Below, one piece after another: positions 37,690 through 47,146 of a stretch of 64,000 nt of DNA. The stretch is from Frigoribacterium sp. CG_9.8. Its GTDB lineage: Bacteria > Actinomycetota > Actinomycetes > Actinomycetales > Microbacteriaceae. Made by a program: the position numbers and the translations under genes. The notes under the pieces were generated by a model that saw only the letters and a list, made by a program, of their open reading frames with translations, ran no database searches and was not told the origin of the DNA. Within the stretch, counting starts at the first letter, position 1; each line of letters opens with the position of its first letter. The stretch is taken from assembly GCF_015751965.1 (NCBI RefSeq), contig NZ_JADOVH010000002.1:550763-614762 (forward strand), read 5' to 3'.

Positions 37690-38360
37690 GCGACATCCGT
37701 TCGTCTCGAACGCAAGACCTCCGACAGATCGGCGATACCCCGGCCGGCGAGGGTGGGCCAGATCGTGTACCCGCGCCCGTGTTCGAGCGGGGAATGCAGC
37801 GGCACACCAATCGCGGTGGCCCCAGCGGCGACAGCGGAGGCAAGCCCGGTGGTCGAATCCTCGATGGCGATGCACTGCTCGGGATCGACCCCGAGCAACT
37901 CGGCGCCAATCAGGTACGGCTCGGGATGCGGCTTGCTGTGGGTGACCGAATCACCGGCGACGATGTGGTCGAAGGCGCTAAACGGAATGAAGGACGCGAC
38001 ATGCTCGGCCATCCGCCGAATGGACATCGTGACCAGGGTCATCGGAACACCCGCGTCCCGCAGCTCGGCCAGGAGTTCGAGAGCCCCCGGACGCCACGCG
38101 ACCCCGGTCTCGATCTGCTCCATCACCCGGTCGGTGAGGCGGTCGACGATCTCGTCTTCGGTGAGTTCGACTCCGCGGCGCTGCAGGATGCTCGCGGCAT
38201 GCCAGAGTCCGGATCCGACGAGGGTGAAGCCGTCCTCCTGTGTCCAGGTGCCACCGTATGACGCGACGAGCTCGGCCTCCGCGGCGAGCCAGTACGGCTC
38301 GGTATCGACGAGGGTGCCATCCATGTCCCACAGGACGGCGGCGGGGAGGAGTTCGGTCAC
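37686..38360 (-). CDS. HAD-family phosphatase
   Basis: 224-residue haloacid-dehalogenase-like hydrolase. Nucleophile motif WDMDGTLVDTEPYW, motif II (LVTMS), motif III Lys in HSKPHPEPYL and motif IV IEDSTTGLASAVAAG are complete, with an alpha-helical cap as in beta-phosphoglucomutase relatives. Substrate unknown. Start taken as the GTG at 38360; a GTG 6 bases upstream is possible. Divergent from PAC2. Confidence 0.9.
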   Translation of the reverse strand: MTELLPAAVLWDMDGTLVDTEPYWLAAEAELVASYGGTWTQEDGFTLVGSGLWHAASILQRRGVELTEDEIVDRLTDRVMEQIETGVAWRPGALELLAELRDAGVPMTLVTMSIRRMAEHVASFIPFSAFDHIVAGDSVTHSKPHPEPYLIGAELLGVDPEQCIAIEDSTTGLASAVAAGATAIGVPLHSPLEHGRGYTIWPTLAGRGIADLSEVLRSRRTDVA

Positions 38361-38460
38361 GAGCACCAAGTTTAGACGGACAGGGGTTCTATCCTTGACG
38401 AAGGGTAAGTCATGGGCCACAGCCGGCCGTCCACCGAAACGTGACCCCAGAGGGTAGCGA

Positions 38461-39474
38461 GTGCCAAACGCGGGAATGTTGAATGGGCGACTTCTGGTCG
38501 TCGCCTTCGAGGGCTGGAACGATGCGGGGGAAGCCGCAAGCGGGGCGGTCTCGATGCTCAAGGACCTGCTCGACCTGTATCCGATCGCCGAGATCGATGC
38601 GGAGCGGTATTTCGACTACCAGTTCAATCGGCCGACCGTGGCGCAGGATGATAAGGGCAATCGCCTGCTTATCTGGCCGACCGTTGTCACCTATGGGCCG
38701 ACACAGGTGCTGGGTCAGCGGCTGGCGGGTGCCGGCTCTGACGGTGCTGATGCTGCTGCTACTGGCGCTGCTGACGATGCTGACGCTGCTGGCGCTGCTG
38801 CTGGCGCCATCGGTGGAAACGCCTCGAACATCTACCTGCTGCTCGGCACCGAGCCATCGCGTAACTGGAAGAGTTTCACCGCTGAGATCATGGCCACCAT
38901 CACCGAGAACGAGATCACCGGCGTCGTGTTCCTCGGTGCAATGCTCGCCGATGTGCCGCACACTCGACCAATCTCGGTCTTCGTCGGCAGTGAGAATGTG
39001 CAGTTGCGCGCGCAACTCTCGGTGGAGAAGAGCACCTACGAGGGGCCGGTCGGCATCCTCTCGGTGCTCGGCGAGGCTGCGGAGAAGGCCGGGATTGCCA
39101 CTGTCTCGATCTGGGCATCCGTGCCGCACTATGTACACAATGCACCGTCGCCCAAAGCAACACTCGCGATCATCGACAAGCTCGAGGAGCTGATCGACGT
39201 GGTGATTCCGAGGGGGGAACTGGTGGACGAATCTGCTGCCTGGGAGGGCGGGATCGATGTGCTCGCGAGCGAGGACGAGGACATGGCGACCTACATCACG
39301 CAGCTTGAGCAGGCGAGGGACACGGTCGACTCCCCCGAAGCGAGCGGCGAGGCTATCGCGCAGGAGTTCGAGAAGTACCTGCGGCGCCGTGATGGCAAGG
39401 CGGATGGGCGCGGTGCGGGCGGACCTTCTGGTCCGCCGTCCCTTCCCCCCGACGACCGCGGCCCACGCGAGTAG
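38461..39474 (+). CDS. PAC2-family protein
   Basis: 337-residue PAC2 (proteasome assembly chaperone-like) protein, common in actinobacteria; molecular role in bacteria not known. N-terminal GRLLVVAFEGWNDAGEAASGAV and the later GVVFLGAMLADVPHTRP, SIWASVPHYVHN blocks are typical. Residues about 95-120 form an Ala/Asp-rich insertion encoded by a repetitive GCT-rich array. GTG start after gagggtagcga. A Gly/Pro-rich C-terminus ends before a long noncoding region. Confidence 0.9.
   Translation: MPNAGMLNGRLLVVAFEGWNDAGEAASGAVSMLKDLLDLYPIAEIDAERYFDYQFNRPTVAQDDKGNRLLIWPTVVTYGPTQVLGQRLAGAGSDGADAAATGAADDADAAGAAAGAIGGNASNIYLLLGTEPSRNWKSFTAEIMATITENEITGVVFLGAMLADVPHTRPISVFVGSENVQLRAQLSVEKSTYEGPVGILSVLGEAAEKAGIATVSIWASVPHYVHNAPSPKATLAIIDKLEELIDVVIPRGELVDESAAWEGGIDVLASEDEDMATYITQLEQARDTVDSPEASGEAIAQEFEKYLRRRDGKADGRGAGGPSGPPSLPPDDRGPRE
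38743..38802. repeat. 15-bp, GCT-rich array in the PAC2 gene
   Basis: Four imperfect 15-bp units such as gctactggcgctgct encode the low-complexity Ala/Asp insert of the PAC2 protein. Confidence 0.75.
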
Positions 39475-40180
39475 CGCCCGGCGGTATCCGGACACAGCCG
39501 TGAGTCGGACGTCCGCCGACCCCTACGTGCAGTCGTGTCCGAGTTGCCCGAAATGGTTGCTATCCAGTTGGGGATAGCGGCCATTTTGGGCAACTCGGCG
39601 GAACTGCCACTGCCGCAATCACCACTCCCGCGATCACCACTGCCAGGAATGCACAACTCCTGCAATCTGGGGATGCTTCGATGCCCACACCTGCAGCTCC
39701 GGGAGCGGCGATGCGTCCGCCAAAAATTGCAGGAGTTATGCAGGAAGACCATCGTCTGCTGTGCACCAGAAGCGCGCCAGAACTGCATCAGAAGCGCATC
39801 AGGAGCGCGTCAGAATTGCATCAGGAGCGCGTCAGCAATCCGCCGTGCACGATTCGCCTCGGTTTGTTTGAATGACCACAGCCTGCGGGACTAGCCTCCG
39901 CGATATCTTCCGCCGTGGGTGCAAAGCTGTGGTTGCACCTTCTACCGTGGTCGCATGGTCATGGGTGCACTTTTTGTCGTGGGTGAAAGGCCGTGGTGGG
40001 AGATATGGCTGCTCGCGGCAGCGGGGCATCGCGGACGGCGTTACGTCTCCTGCCGCGAGGCTTTTTCTCGGCCGTGACGTCTTTATGTGCGGGATTCACG
40101 TCCAGTAGCCTCGCGGTGAGCTACCCCTGAGCTGCCCCACAGCACGATACCCACTCGTGCCGGGCGGAGCACGCCGAAAG
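39475..40180. other. About 700 bases without a convincing gene, rich in inverted repeats
   Basis: Between the convergent PAC2 and mshC genes I see no credible gene. It holds a 27-nt inverted repeat (39539-39565 with 39572-39598, 24 of 27 positions paired), a second pair of 16-nt arms (39651-39666 with 39726-39741), imperfect tandem copies of gcatcaggagcgcgtcag near 39770-39840, a repetitive cgtgggtgca-rich stretch near 39915-39995, and a further inverted pair (gccgcgaggct / agcctcgcggt) near 40053 and 40110. Confidence 0.7.
39539..39598. repeat. Long intergenic hairpin (27-nt arms)
   Basis: Arms pair with three mismatches around a 6-base loop (agttgg). It could terminate the PAC2 transcript, but no T run follows. 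Confidence 0.75.
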
Positions 40181-41521
40181 TCAGGGTGCGAGACGGATGC
40201 CGAGCAGCGCGTCGAGCGCGTCGATTGCGGTCTGCGTCGCGGCTGCCCCACTGCGGATGTGAGCGTCGAACGCGGCGATCGCCCCTGGAGTGTCGAGGTC
40301 GTCGGCCAGGCGTTCGCGGAGCTCTGTAAGGAGAGCGCCGTCACCCGAAGCACCGCCCGAAGCACCGCCCGACACTACGCCACCCTCGACAAGAGCACTG
40401 TCACCCGAAGCGCTGTCACCCGAAGCACCCTTGACCTCACCCTCAATTGCCGTGGTCGCAGCCCACCCCATCCAGGAGATGAGCCGCTGCTCTGCGCTGC
40501 GGAGGTGGGCATCCGTCCACTCCCAATCGTTGCGATAGCGCTCAGATAGCAGGGCCAGCCGGATGGCCCGGGGATCCGCTCCGCCGGCGACTAGGCGCGA
40601 AACGAGCACGAGATTTCCAAGAGACTTGCTCATTTTCTCGCCCTCGTGGGCGACCATGCCGGCATGGGCATAGATTCGGGCAAGCGGATGCCCGGTGAGT
40701 GCGGCCGCATGACCCGCGCTGAATTCGTGGTGCGGAAACACCAGATCCCGCCCGCCGCCGTTCACCGTGAGCGGCGTCGGAAGGTGTGCGAGCGCGATAA
40801 CGGAGCACTCGATGTGCCATCCCGGTCGTCCGCGGCCGAGTGCAGACTCCCAGGCCGGCTCGCCGATGCGTTCCGAGCGCCAGAGCAGCGGATCGAGCGG
40901 ATCGCGTTTGCCTGCACGCAGCGGGTCTCCCCCACGTTCCGCGCTCAGGGCGAGCATGGTCGCTCGATCCAACGAACTCTCCTGCCCCAGGTGCCAGGCA
41001 GTTGCGGCAAAACCACTGTCGAAATAGACGTCATCGGCGGCACCCGCACTCGGCACGTGGTAGGCGGAGCCGTTTTGCAGCAGAACCTTCACCGCATCCG
41101 CCACATCCGGCACCACGTCGGTGACTGCCACATATTCGTCCGGCGGAATGATGCAGAGGTTCTCCATGTCACCACGGAATAGCTCGATTTGGGAGGCTGC
41201 GAGCTCCCGCCAGTCCACGCTGTCGCGCGCGGCACGTTCGAGCAGCGGATCGTCGATATCCGTGGTGTTCTGCACATAGCGCACCTCAAGGCCGGCATCC
41301 AGCCAGACGCGGATGAGGGTGTCGAAGGCGAGATAGGTCGCGGCGTGGCCGAGGTGAGTGGCGTCGTACGGAGTGATACCGCAGACATAGATACTCGCGA
41401 TGCCCGGCGTTGCGGGGTACGGACTCGCCTCAACCAGACTCTGAGTCGCCGAATCGAAGATGCGGGGAAAGACTCCGGTCCCGGGCAGGCGGGGAACTGT
41501 CGGACGGGACCAAGATTGCAC
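40181..41521 (-). CDS. mshC: Cysteine:glucosaminyl-inositol ligase (mycothiol synthesis)
   Basis: ATP-dependent ligase joining cysteine to GlcN-inositol in mycothiol synthesis, a class I aminoacyl-tRNA-synthetase-like fold derived from CysRS. HIGH-type HLGHAA near residue 57 and KMSKS near 300 are present; zinc ligands are expected at VCGITPYD and later His/Cys sites (HIECS). 446 residues; about 30 extra residues near 380-410 are Gly/Ser/Ala repeats (ASGDS, GGASG), encoded by a repetitive array. Presence points to a mycothiol-making actinobacterium. Confidence 0.94.
   Translation of the reverse strand: MQSWSRPTVPRLPGTGVFPRIFDSATQSLVEASPYPATPGIASIYVCGITPYDATHLGHAATYLAFDTLIRVWLDAGLEVRYVQNTTDIDDPLLERAARDSVDWRELAASQIELFRGDMENLCIIPPDEYVAVTDVVPDVADAVKVLLQNGSAYHVPSAGAADDVYFDSGFAATAWHLGQESSLDRATMLALSAERGGDPLRAGKRDPLDPLLWRSERIGEPAWESALGRGRPGWHIECSVIALAHLPTPLTVNGGGRDLVFPHHEFSAGHAAALTGHPLARIYAHAGMVAHEGEKMSKSLGNLVLVSRLVAGGADPRAIRLALLSERYRNDWEWTDAHLRSAEQRLISWMGWAATTAIEGEVKGASGDSASGDSALVEGGVVSGGASGGASGDGALLTELRERLADDLDTPGAIAAFDAHIRSGAAATQTAIDALDALLGIRLAP
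40335..40439. repeat. 15- and 12-bp array in mshC
   Basis: Degenerate units of gcactgtcacccgaa (15 bp) and gcaccgcccgaa (12 bp) encode the Gly/Ser/Ala insert near the MshC C-terminal helical domain. Confidence 0.8.
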
Positions 41522-41579
41522 CGCCCAAGCCTAAGCCTCGGTATGACTGGCGCGCGATCTGGACGTGCGGGTGCGCTTC

Positions 41580-43028
41580 CTATTTTTTGACCGACATCGC
41601 GGTATTTCGCGGGCTCTGGGGATTCATCACCGAGTGCTTCCGGCCATAGGCGAAATAGATCACGAGTCCGATTATGAGCCAGATGGCGAAGCGCACCCAG
41701 GTCTCCCAGTGCAGTTGGGTGATCAGGAAGGCCGAGGCGAGCACACCGAAGATGGGGATCACGGGCATGAAGGGCAGTCTGAACGTGCGCGGGATCTCGG
41801 GGCGTGTGCGGCGCATGATGATCACGGCAATGCAGACCACGACGAACGCAGCCAAGATACCGATATTGGTGAGGTCGGCGATGAGGCGGATGGGAAACAC
41901 TCCGGCCAGAAGGGCCGCCGCGATGCCTGCGATCCAGGTGACGCGCTGCGGGGTGCCCCGCTTGTCGGTGCCGGAGAACCACTTGGGCAGCAGGCCGTCG
42001 CGGCTCATGCTGAACCACACTCGACTGACCCCGAGGAGGAAGGTGAGCATCACCGTGAGGATGGAGACCACCGCGAAGGCCGAGATGATCGTGGCGATCA
42101 CGGGAAGTCCGACCGAGGTGAATGCGACAGCAAATGCGGCTGTCGGGTCGATTTTGGTCCAGTTCTGCATTCCGGTGAGCACGAGGGTGGCCATCACGTA
42201 GAGCACCATGGCGATGGCAAGGGAGAGCAGAATCGCCTTGGGCATATGTTTCTTGCCGTCGACGGCCTCCTCTGCTGCCGTGCTCATCGCGTCGTATCCG
42301 AACACCGCAAAAAATACCGTTGCTGCACCGGTGAAGACTGCTCCGAAACCGTTGGGCACGAAAGGCAGGTAATTCTCGGTGTTGATATACGAAACACCGA
42401 TGCCGATGATGGCGAGGATGAGCAGCACCTTCAGGCCGACGGCCACGAGTTCGAAGCGTCCGAACGTCTGCGTGCCGCGGCTGAGGATGAAGGTGACGAG
42501 CAGACACACCACAATCGCGGGCAGGTTGACGACGCCGCCGTTCACCGTGTCGGCGGTCCCCTGCATCCACTGCGGTATTGCCACCCCAATCCCGGACATG
42601 AACTCGGTGAAATATCCCGAAATACCGATGGCGACAACGGCCACGATGGCGACGTATTCCAGGAGCAGGTCCCAGCCGATGAACCAGCCGACGATCTCGC
42701 CGATGGCGACGTACCCGTAGGTGTAGGCGGATCCCGACCGGGGGATCATGCCAGCGAACTCCGCATAGGAGAGCGCGGCGGCCGCGCTCGCCAGGCCGGC
42801 GATGAGAAACGAGATGACGACGGCCGGTCCAGCACCCACCCCGTCTGGCCCGCCGTTTGCCACCAGGCCGGCCAGGGTGAAGATTCCGATCCCGATGATG
42901 CCGCCGACTCCGATGGCGGTGAGCTGCCAGAGTCCGAGGCTTTTGAACAACCCGTTCTTGTGCGAGTTGTCGTCGATGTCATCGACCGGCTTGCGACGAA
43001 GGATCGAATACGGGTTGTACTTCGTCAT
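41580..43028 (-). CDS. APC-family amino acid permease
   Basis: 482-residue transporter with about 12 membrane helices. The conserved GVGGIIGIGIFTLAG in helix 1 and FAGMIPRSGSAYTYGYVAIGE in helix 3 mark the cationic-amino-acid (CAT/YfnA-like) group of the APC superfamily. Substrate not resolved. Lies alone between mshC and uppP on the - strand. Long open frames on the opposite strand here are only coding shadow. Confidence 0.92.
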   Translation of the reverse strand: MTKYNPYSILRRKPVDDIDDNSHKNGLFKSLGLWQLTAIGVGGIIGIGIFTLAGLVANGGPDGVGAGPAVVISFLIAGLASAAAALSYAEFAGMIPRSGSAYTYGYVAIGEIVGWFIGWDLLLEYVAIVAVVAIGISGYFTEFMSGIGVAIPQWMQGTADTVNGGVVNLPAIVVCLLVTFILSRGTQTFGRFELVAVGLKVLLILAIIGIGVSYINTENYLPFVPNGFGAVFTGAATVFFAVFGYDAMSTAAEEAVDGKKHMPKAILLSLAIAMVLYVMATLVLTGMQNWTKIDPTAAFAVAFTSVGLPVIATIISAFAVVSILTVMLTFLLGVSRVWFSMSRDGLLPKWFSGTDKRGTPQRVTWIAGIAAALLAGVFPIRLIADLTNIGILAAFVVVCIAVIIMRRTRPEIPRTFRLPFMPVIPIFGVLASAFLITQLHWETWVRFAIWLIIGLVIYFAYGRKHSVMNPQSPRNTAMSVKK

Positions 43029-43101
43029 AGAGGTCTCCGTTGACTTGTCGTTTTTTCTCCGGATAAACGCGTTGTTCGCATTACGGGGGTTTCGACTTGC
43101 T

Positions 43102-43129
43102 GGTATTCGGTATTCGGTATTCGGTAATC
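43102..43129. repeat. 7-bp tandem repeat upstream of the permease
   Basis: Four units of ggtattc (the last ggtaatc) lie in the 206-base gap upstream of the permease start. No other structure seen in this gap. Confidence 0.85.
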
Positions 43130-43234
43130 GGGCGAGAACGCTTCTGGGCAGAATACTCCCCCGGTCGGGGGTCAGAATCCCGCAACCGTCCGCACCAACA
43201 GCACAAATAGTGGATGCTGGCGCGGCCTGGGGCC

Positions 43235-44077
43235 TCAGGGCTGAATCGCGCCGGTAGTCAAGAGTGCCACGAGCGTGCCGCCGAGGGCGAGGCGGTAGAT
43301 GACGAACGGAAGAAACGATCGCTTCGAGATGTAGCTCATGAAGAATGCGATCACGACGAGTCCGACCACAAACGAGACACCCGTTGCTGCGGCCGTTTCC
43401 CCCGCCGTGAATACCTCGGATCCGGGTGTCTTGATGGTTTTATACAGCTCGAACAGCCCGCTTCCGAAGACGGCGGGGATGGCGAGGAGGAAGGAATAGC
43501 GGGCCGCTGCAGCACGCTCATACCCGAGGAAGAGCCCGGCGGTGATGGTGCCTCCCGAACGCGAGACTCCCGGGATGAGCGCGAGCGACTGCGCCCCTCC
43601 GTAGATCACGGCGTGCGGCACGGTGAGATCACGCAATTGGCGCTTCTTCGCACCGACATAGTCCGCGATGCCGAGCAGGATGCCGAAGACGATGAGCGTG
43701 ATGGCGATCACCCAGAGGGAGCGCAGCGTGGTCTCGATCGCCTTTTGGAAGATGAGGCCGAGCACCACAATCGGAACGGATCCGAGGATGATGAACCAGC
43801 CCATCTTCGCGTCAATATCGTTGCGTGGCACCCGGTTGAACAGCGAGAGGAACCAGCGCGAGACGATGCGCCACAGGTCCGCTGCGAAATAGACGACAAC
43901 GGCGAGTTCGGTGCCGAGTTGGATGATCGCGGTGAAGGCGGCACCCGGATCCGTGCCGGTGCCGAGCAGCAGCCCGACGAGACGCAGGTGTGCGTTGGAG
44001 GAGATCGGCAGAAACTCGGTGAGACCCTGGACGATGCCGAGGATGATGGCGTCGAGCAGGCCCACAGGCGGATCCAA
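43235..44077 (-). CDS. uppP: Undecaprenyl-diphosphatase
   Basis: BacA/UppP-type membrane phosphatase that recycles undecaprenyl diphosphate in cell-wall synthesis. The 280-residue protein has eight or so helices and the signatures [18 protein letters not shown] and [12 protein letters not shown]. The first codon is a TTG directly after the M20 stop; a GTG at 44065 ([10 protein letters not shown]) is the alternative. Probably co-transcribed with the M20 gene. Confidence 0.94.
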   Translation of the reverse strand: MDPPVGLLDAIILGIVQGLTEFLPISSNAHLRLVGLLLGTGTDPGAAFTAIIQLGTELAVVVYFAADLWRIVSRWFLSLFNRVPRNDIDAKMGWFIILGSVPIVVLGLIFQKAIETTLRSLWVIAITLIVFGILLGIADYVGAKKRQLRDLTVPHAVIYGGAQSLALIPGVSRSGGTITAGLFLGYERAAAARYSFLLAIPAVFGSGLFELYKTIKTPGSEVFTAGETAAATGVSFVVGLVVIAFFMSYISKRSFLPFVIYRLALGGTLVALLTTGAIQP

Positions 44078-45391
44078 TCAGTAGTCGAGCAGCAGGTCCC
44101 CGAGAACACGCCTGCCAAACACTAACGCGTCGAGTGGCACGCGCTCGTCGACGCCGTGAAACATGGCCGGAAAGTCCAGTTCGGGCGGCAGCTTGAGCGG
44201 GGCGAAACCGTATCCCTTGATGCCGAGCAGTGAAAGAGCCTTGTTATCAGTGCCGCCGGAGAGCATGTACGGCAGCACCGGCGCACCGGGATCGTGCGTG
44301 CCAAGCGCCGCGGTCATCGCCTCGACGAGGGGCCCGGAAAAAGCAGTTTCTAGCCCGATGTCGCGGTGGAGCACCACAATCTCGATGTCGGGGCCGACCA
44401 ATTCCGCGAGCTCGGCGAGCACGGCATCCTCCTCGCCCGGGAGGGTGCGGATGTCGATGAGCGCCTCGGCTGTATCTGGGATGACATTGTGCTTGTAGCC
44501 CGCCGTCAGCGCGGTGGGATTGGTCGTGGTGCGAAGCGAGGCCTGGATGAACCGGCTCGTCGTTCCGGTGGCGAGGGCGATCTCATCCGGACCCACCTTC
44601 TGCGGATCCACCTCGAGGATGCGCGCGAGTTCGCCGAGCAGCTCGGTCGTGGTGTCGGTGAGTCGCACCGGCCATTCGCGGCGACCGACAATAGCGACAG
44701 CCTCGGCGAGCTTCGTGACGGCGTTATTGCGCATCACGTGCGAGCCGTGAGAGGCCGTGCCGCGCGCGATGAGTTTGACCCAGACCAGGGCTTTCTCGCC
44801 GGTCTGCAGCAGGTAGGCACGGGTGCCATTGAGCGTCACCGAGTATCCGCCGACCTCACTGATCGCCTCGGTCGCACCGGCGAAGAGTTCCGGATGATCC
44901 CTCACTAGGTAGCCGGAACCGAGCACTCCCCCGGCCTCCTCGTCGGCGAAGAAGGCGATCACGAGGTCACGGGATGGCTGCTTGCCGGCACCGAGGATGT
45001 CCTCGAGCGCGGTGAGCATCATGGCGTCCATGTTCTTCATGTCGACCGCGCCGCGGCCCCAGAGCATGCCGTCTTTGACAACTCCGCCGAAGGGGTCGAC
45101 GCTCCAGTTATCCGGCTGGGCTGGCACGACATCCGTGTGGCCGTGCACCACGAGAGCCGGTTTCGAGCGGTCGGATCCCTCGACCCGGGCGATGACACTC
45201 ACGCGTCCGGGCTCGGATTCGAACATCTCGGGGCTGAGGCCGAGGCCGGTGAGATAGGCGGAAACGTACTCCGCGGCATCCGCCTCACCGTTGGATTTAC
45301 CGCCTCCGTAATTGGTGGTGTCGAACCGGATCAGGTCGCGGGCGATTCGCGCGGTCGCGTCGAGCTGGTCGTCAGAAGTCTCAGTCAGCAT
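44078..45391 (-). CDS. M20-family metallopeptidase
   Basis: 437-residue zinc peptidase. Metal ligands occur in VVHGHTDVVP, GRGAVDMK, and the catalytic ADEEAGG; a dimerisation lid follows (TASHGSHVMRNNAV). Members act as dipeptidases, carboxypeptidases or deacylases; the exact substrate is not visible. The gene starts just upstream of the tRNA-Leu on the other strand and runs into uppP with no gap. Confidence 0.9.
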   Translation of the reverse strand: MLTETSDDQLDATARIARDLIRFDTTNYGGGKSNGEADAAEYVSAYLTGLGLSPEMFESEPGRVSVIARVEGSDRSKPALVVHGHTDVVPAQPDNWSVDPFGGVVKDGMLWGRGAVDMKNMDAMMLTALEDILGAGKQPSRDLVIAFFADEEAGGVLGSGYLVRDHPELFAGATEAISEVGGYSVTLNGTRAYLLQTGEKALVWVKLIARGTASHGSHVMRNNAVTKLAEAVAIVGRREWPVRLTDTTTELLGELARILEVDPQKVGPDEIALATGTTSRFIQASLRTTTNPTALTAGYKHNVIPDTAEALIDIRTLPGEEDAVLAELAELVGPDIEIVVLHRDIGLETAFSGPLVEAMTAALGTHDPGAPVLPYMLSGGTDNKALSLLGIKGYGFAPLKLPPELDFPAMFHGVDERVPLDALVFGRRVLGDLLLDY

Positions 45392-45494
45392 GCCTCAACG
45401 GTATCCTCTCGAGCCTCTGCGCCGGTGTTCCAGGCAGGTCGCGCGCGCGTGCTAGTGTCAGATCTCGATGCTTCTGGAAAGAAGAATCGAAAGC

Positions 45495-45578
45495 GCGCGG
45501 ATGGCGGAAATGGTAGACGCGCCAGCTTGAGGTGCTGGTGCCCGTTAGGGCGTGGGGGTTCAAGTCCCCCTTCGCGCA
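45495..45578 (+). tRNA. tRNA-Leu (anticodon GAG)
   Basis: 84-nt cloverleaf: acceptor gcgcgga / ttcgcgc, anticodon arm ccagc-ttgaggt-gctgg giving anticodon GAG, a long variable arm (tgcccgttagggcg) as expected for leucine tRNAs, and a T-arm ggggg-ttcaagt-ccccc. No CCA encoded. Confidence 0.95.
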
Positions 45579-45629
45579 CAGTGGGGTGGTTCCGACATTA
45601 GGTCGGTACCGGTTCAGAGAATGGGTCGC

Positions 45630-45663
45630 GACAACTGGTCAACAGTCGTCCGGCCCTTTTTTT
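45630..45663 (+). terminator. Likely terminator after tRNA-Leu
   Basis: An 8-bp stem with one mismatch (gacaactg / cagtcgtc, loop gtcaa) is followed by cggccc and seven T's. Confidence 0.55.
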
Positions 45664-45820
45664 GTGCGCGAGTTTTTCGTGGTTTGCCGATGAAGGGAGT
45701 CGGCGGGCGGGCGGGTGGCTAGTTTGTCGACATAGAGCAGCGGAGGGCGAAGCACACGTTCATTCATGGCCGACAGTTGGAGTTCGTTGCTCGGGGCGCG
45801 GTTAGATAGTGTGGCGGTAA

Positions 45821-46780
45821 GTGATAGGATATCATATTGTCAGATCACGCGGCACAGTTGCCGAAGACACTGCGCCTCCGGTACTCAGCCAGTGCGCGCA
45901 GTGCGCGATCGATTTGCCCACCGGCACCCGTGCGGTGTACGACCGCGATACCAAGAGCGTCACCTGCCTGGCGTGCCTGGCCGAACCAATCCCGTCGGCA
46001 CCGCAAACGACCGGCCCGGTTCTCCCCGAGAGCTTCGATGATGCGAAGAGCGCACTCCTGGAACTTGGCCCGGAGCAATCGGAGGTCTCCGCCGGAGTTG
46101 CTGGCGCGTCGGCTCAGCACGAGTATGAGCGACGCAAGAACAAGTGGGAGACGCAAATTCGCGGCGCTCACCCACACATGGGTGGCCTCATCCTGGCCCT
46201 GAGCGATGACCCGCAAAGTACCAAGGCGTGGGCTACCGGGGCGCAGGTCGAAAAGCGACTGGGCCGACTACGTGACGGCTTCGTCGGAGACGGCGTGCAT
46301 GTTCTGCACGTCCGCCGCATTCCTCCCACTAAGGCCAACATTGACCACATCGTGGTGTGCCCCTCGGGCGTCTTCGTGATCGATGCGAAGAAGTACCAGG
46401 GGCAACGCCCCAGCCTTCGGATCGAGGGTGGATGGATTCGCGCACGCACGGAGACCCTGATCGTCGGTTCACGCAATGGCACCAAACTGGTCGACAGAGT
46501 CCATAAGCAGGTCGCCCATGTCCGGGCGGCGCTCGACGCGACTGGTCTTAGTGCGGTGCCGGTCGGCGGAATGCTGTGCTTTGTCGAGGCCGACTGGCCA
46601 CTGATCGGCGATCACTTTACGATCACCGGGCTGAATGTGCTGTGGCCGAACAAGGTGGCTAGCCACATTATTAAACCGGGCGCCGTTGACGTTGACACCG
46701 CGAAGCAGGTCTACCTACCCCGCATCATCGTTCCAGCCCGCGTAGGTTTCTCCAGTCGGGACTGCAGACCGTTTAGTTGA
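45821..46780 (+). CDS. NERD-domain nuclease-like protein with zinc ribbon
   Basis: 319 residues. The N-terminal part has two CxxC pairs (CAQC and CLAC, about 23 residues apart), a small zinc ribbon. The middle has the NERD (nuclease-related) fold: AQVEKRLGRL, then ANIDHIVVCPSGVFVIDAKKYQGQR, where Asp and the E/D-x-K residues would form a PD-(D/E)XK-like site. The start is a GTG at 45821 with no clear ribosome site. NERD proteins are often found near mobile or defence genes; the role here is unknown. Confidence 0.8.
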   Translation: MIGYHIVRSRGTVAEDTAPPVLSQCAQCAIDLPTGTRAVYDRDTKSVTCLACLAEPIPSAPQTTGPVLPESFDDAKSALLELGPEQSEVSAGVAGASAQHEYERRKNKWETQIRGAHPHMGGLILALSDDPQSTKAWATGAQVEKRLGRLRDGFVGDGVHVLHVRRIPPTKANIDHIVVCPSGVFVIDAKKYQGQRPSLRIEGGWIRARTETLIVGSRNGTKLVDRVHKQVAHVRAALDATGLSAVPVGGMLCFVEADWPLIGDHFTITGLNVLWPNKVASHIIKPGAVDVDTAKQVYLPRIIVPARVGFSSRDCRPFS

Positions 46781-47146
46781 CACGAATCAAACGAATCGAC
46801 GGCAGTCCCATCGTTCTTCGCCGGGATTGTGAACACGTCGAGTTCGCCCACGTATAAGGGAAGGATTTGCCGCGTAATTTCCACGGCGGCTGCCAAGGCG
46901 ACCACTACGCAGGTGGAGGGCTTGCTTTAGGAGGCCTTAGGTTTAGTGCTCGGCGCGCTGCGCCTCTTGCGCAATGCCCGGCCAGGTAGCACGCGCGACG
47001 GCGAGGATAGACACACTGTTCCCTACCGTAGTTTTCGCCAACCTAGTGGGATCGGCTCGGGTGTTGGTGTGAAAGCTGCGAGATCCCGCCCGCGGATTCT
47101 CGACGTCCGCGTCAGCCAGTTCTTGTTGGTCAGCCGATAGGGGGTG
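46781..47146. other. About 370 bases with no recognised gene
   Basis: No ORF with credible start, codon usage and homology is seen. A short minus-strand frame (46711-46905) overlaps the NERD gene and looks like chance. I see no repeats or clear promoter. Confidence 0.6.

Noticed and set aside
41089..42570. A 493-codon - strand frame and a 492-codon + strand frame (41565-43043) over the permease
   Set aside because: Both are shadows of the APC permease; their translations are Arg/His/Asp-rich without motifs.
43214..44125. 303-codon + strand frame opposite uppP
   Set aside because: Antisense shadow of uppP; acidic and Arg-rich composition without domains.
46711..46905. 64-codon ORF on the - strand after the NERD gene
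   Set aside because: Overlaps the end of the NERD gene, no start signal, no homology; likely chance.
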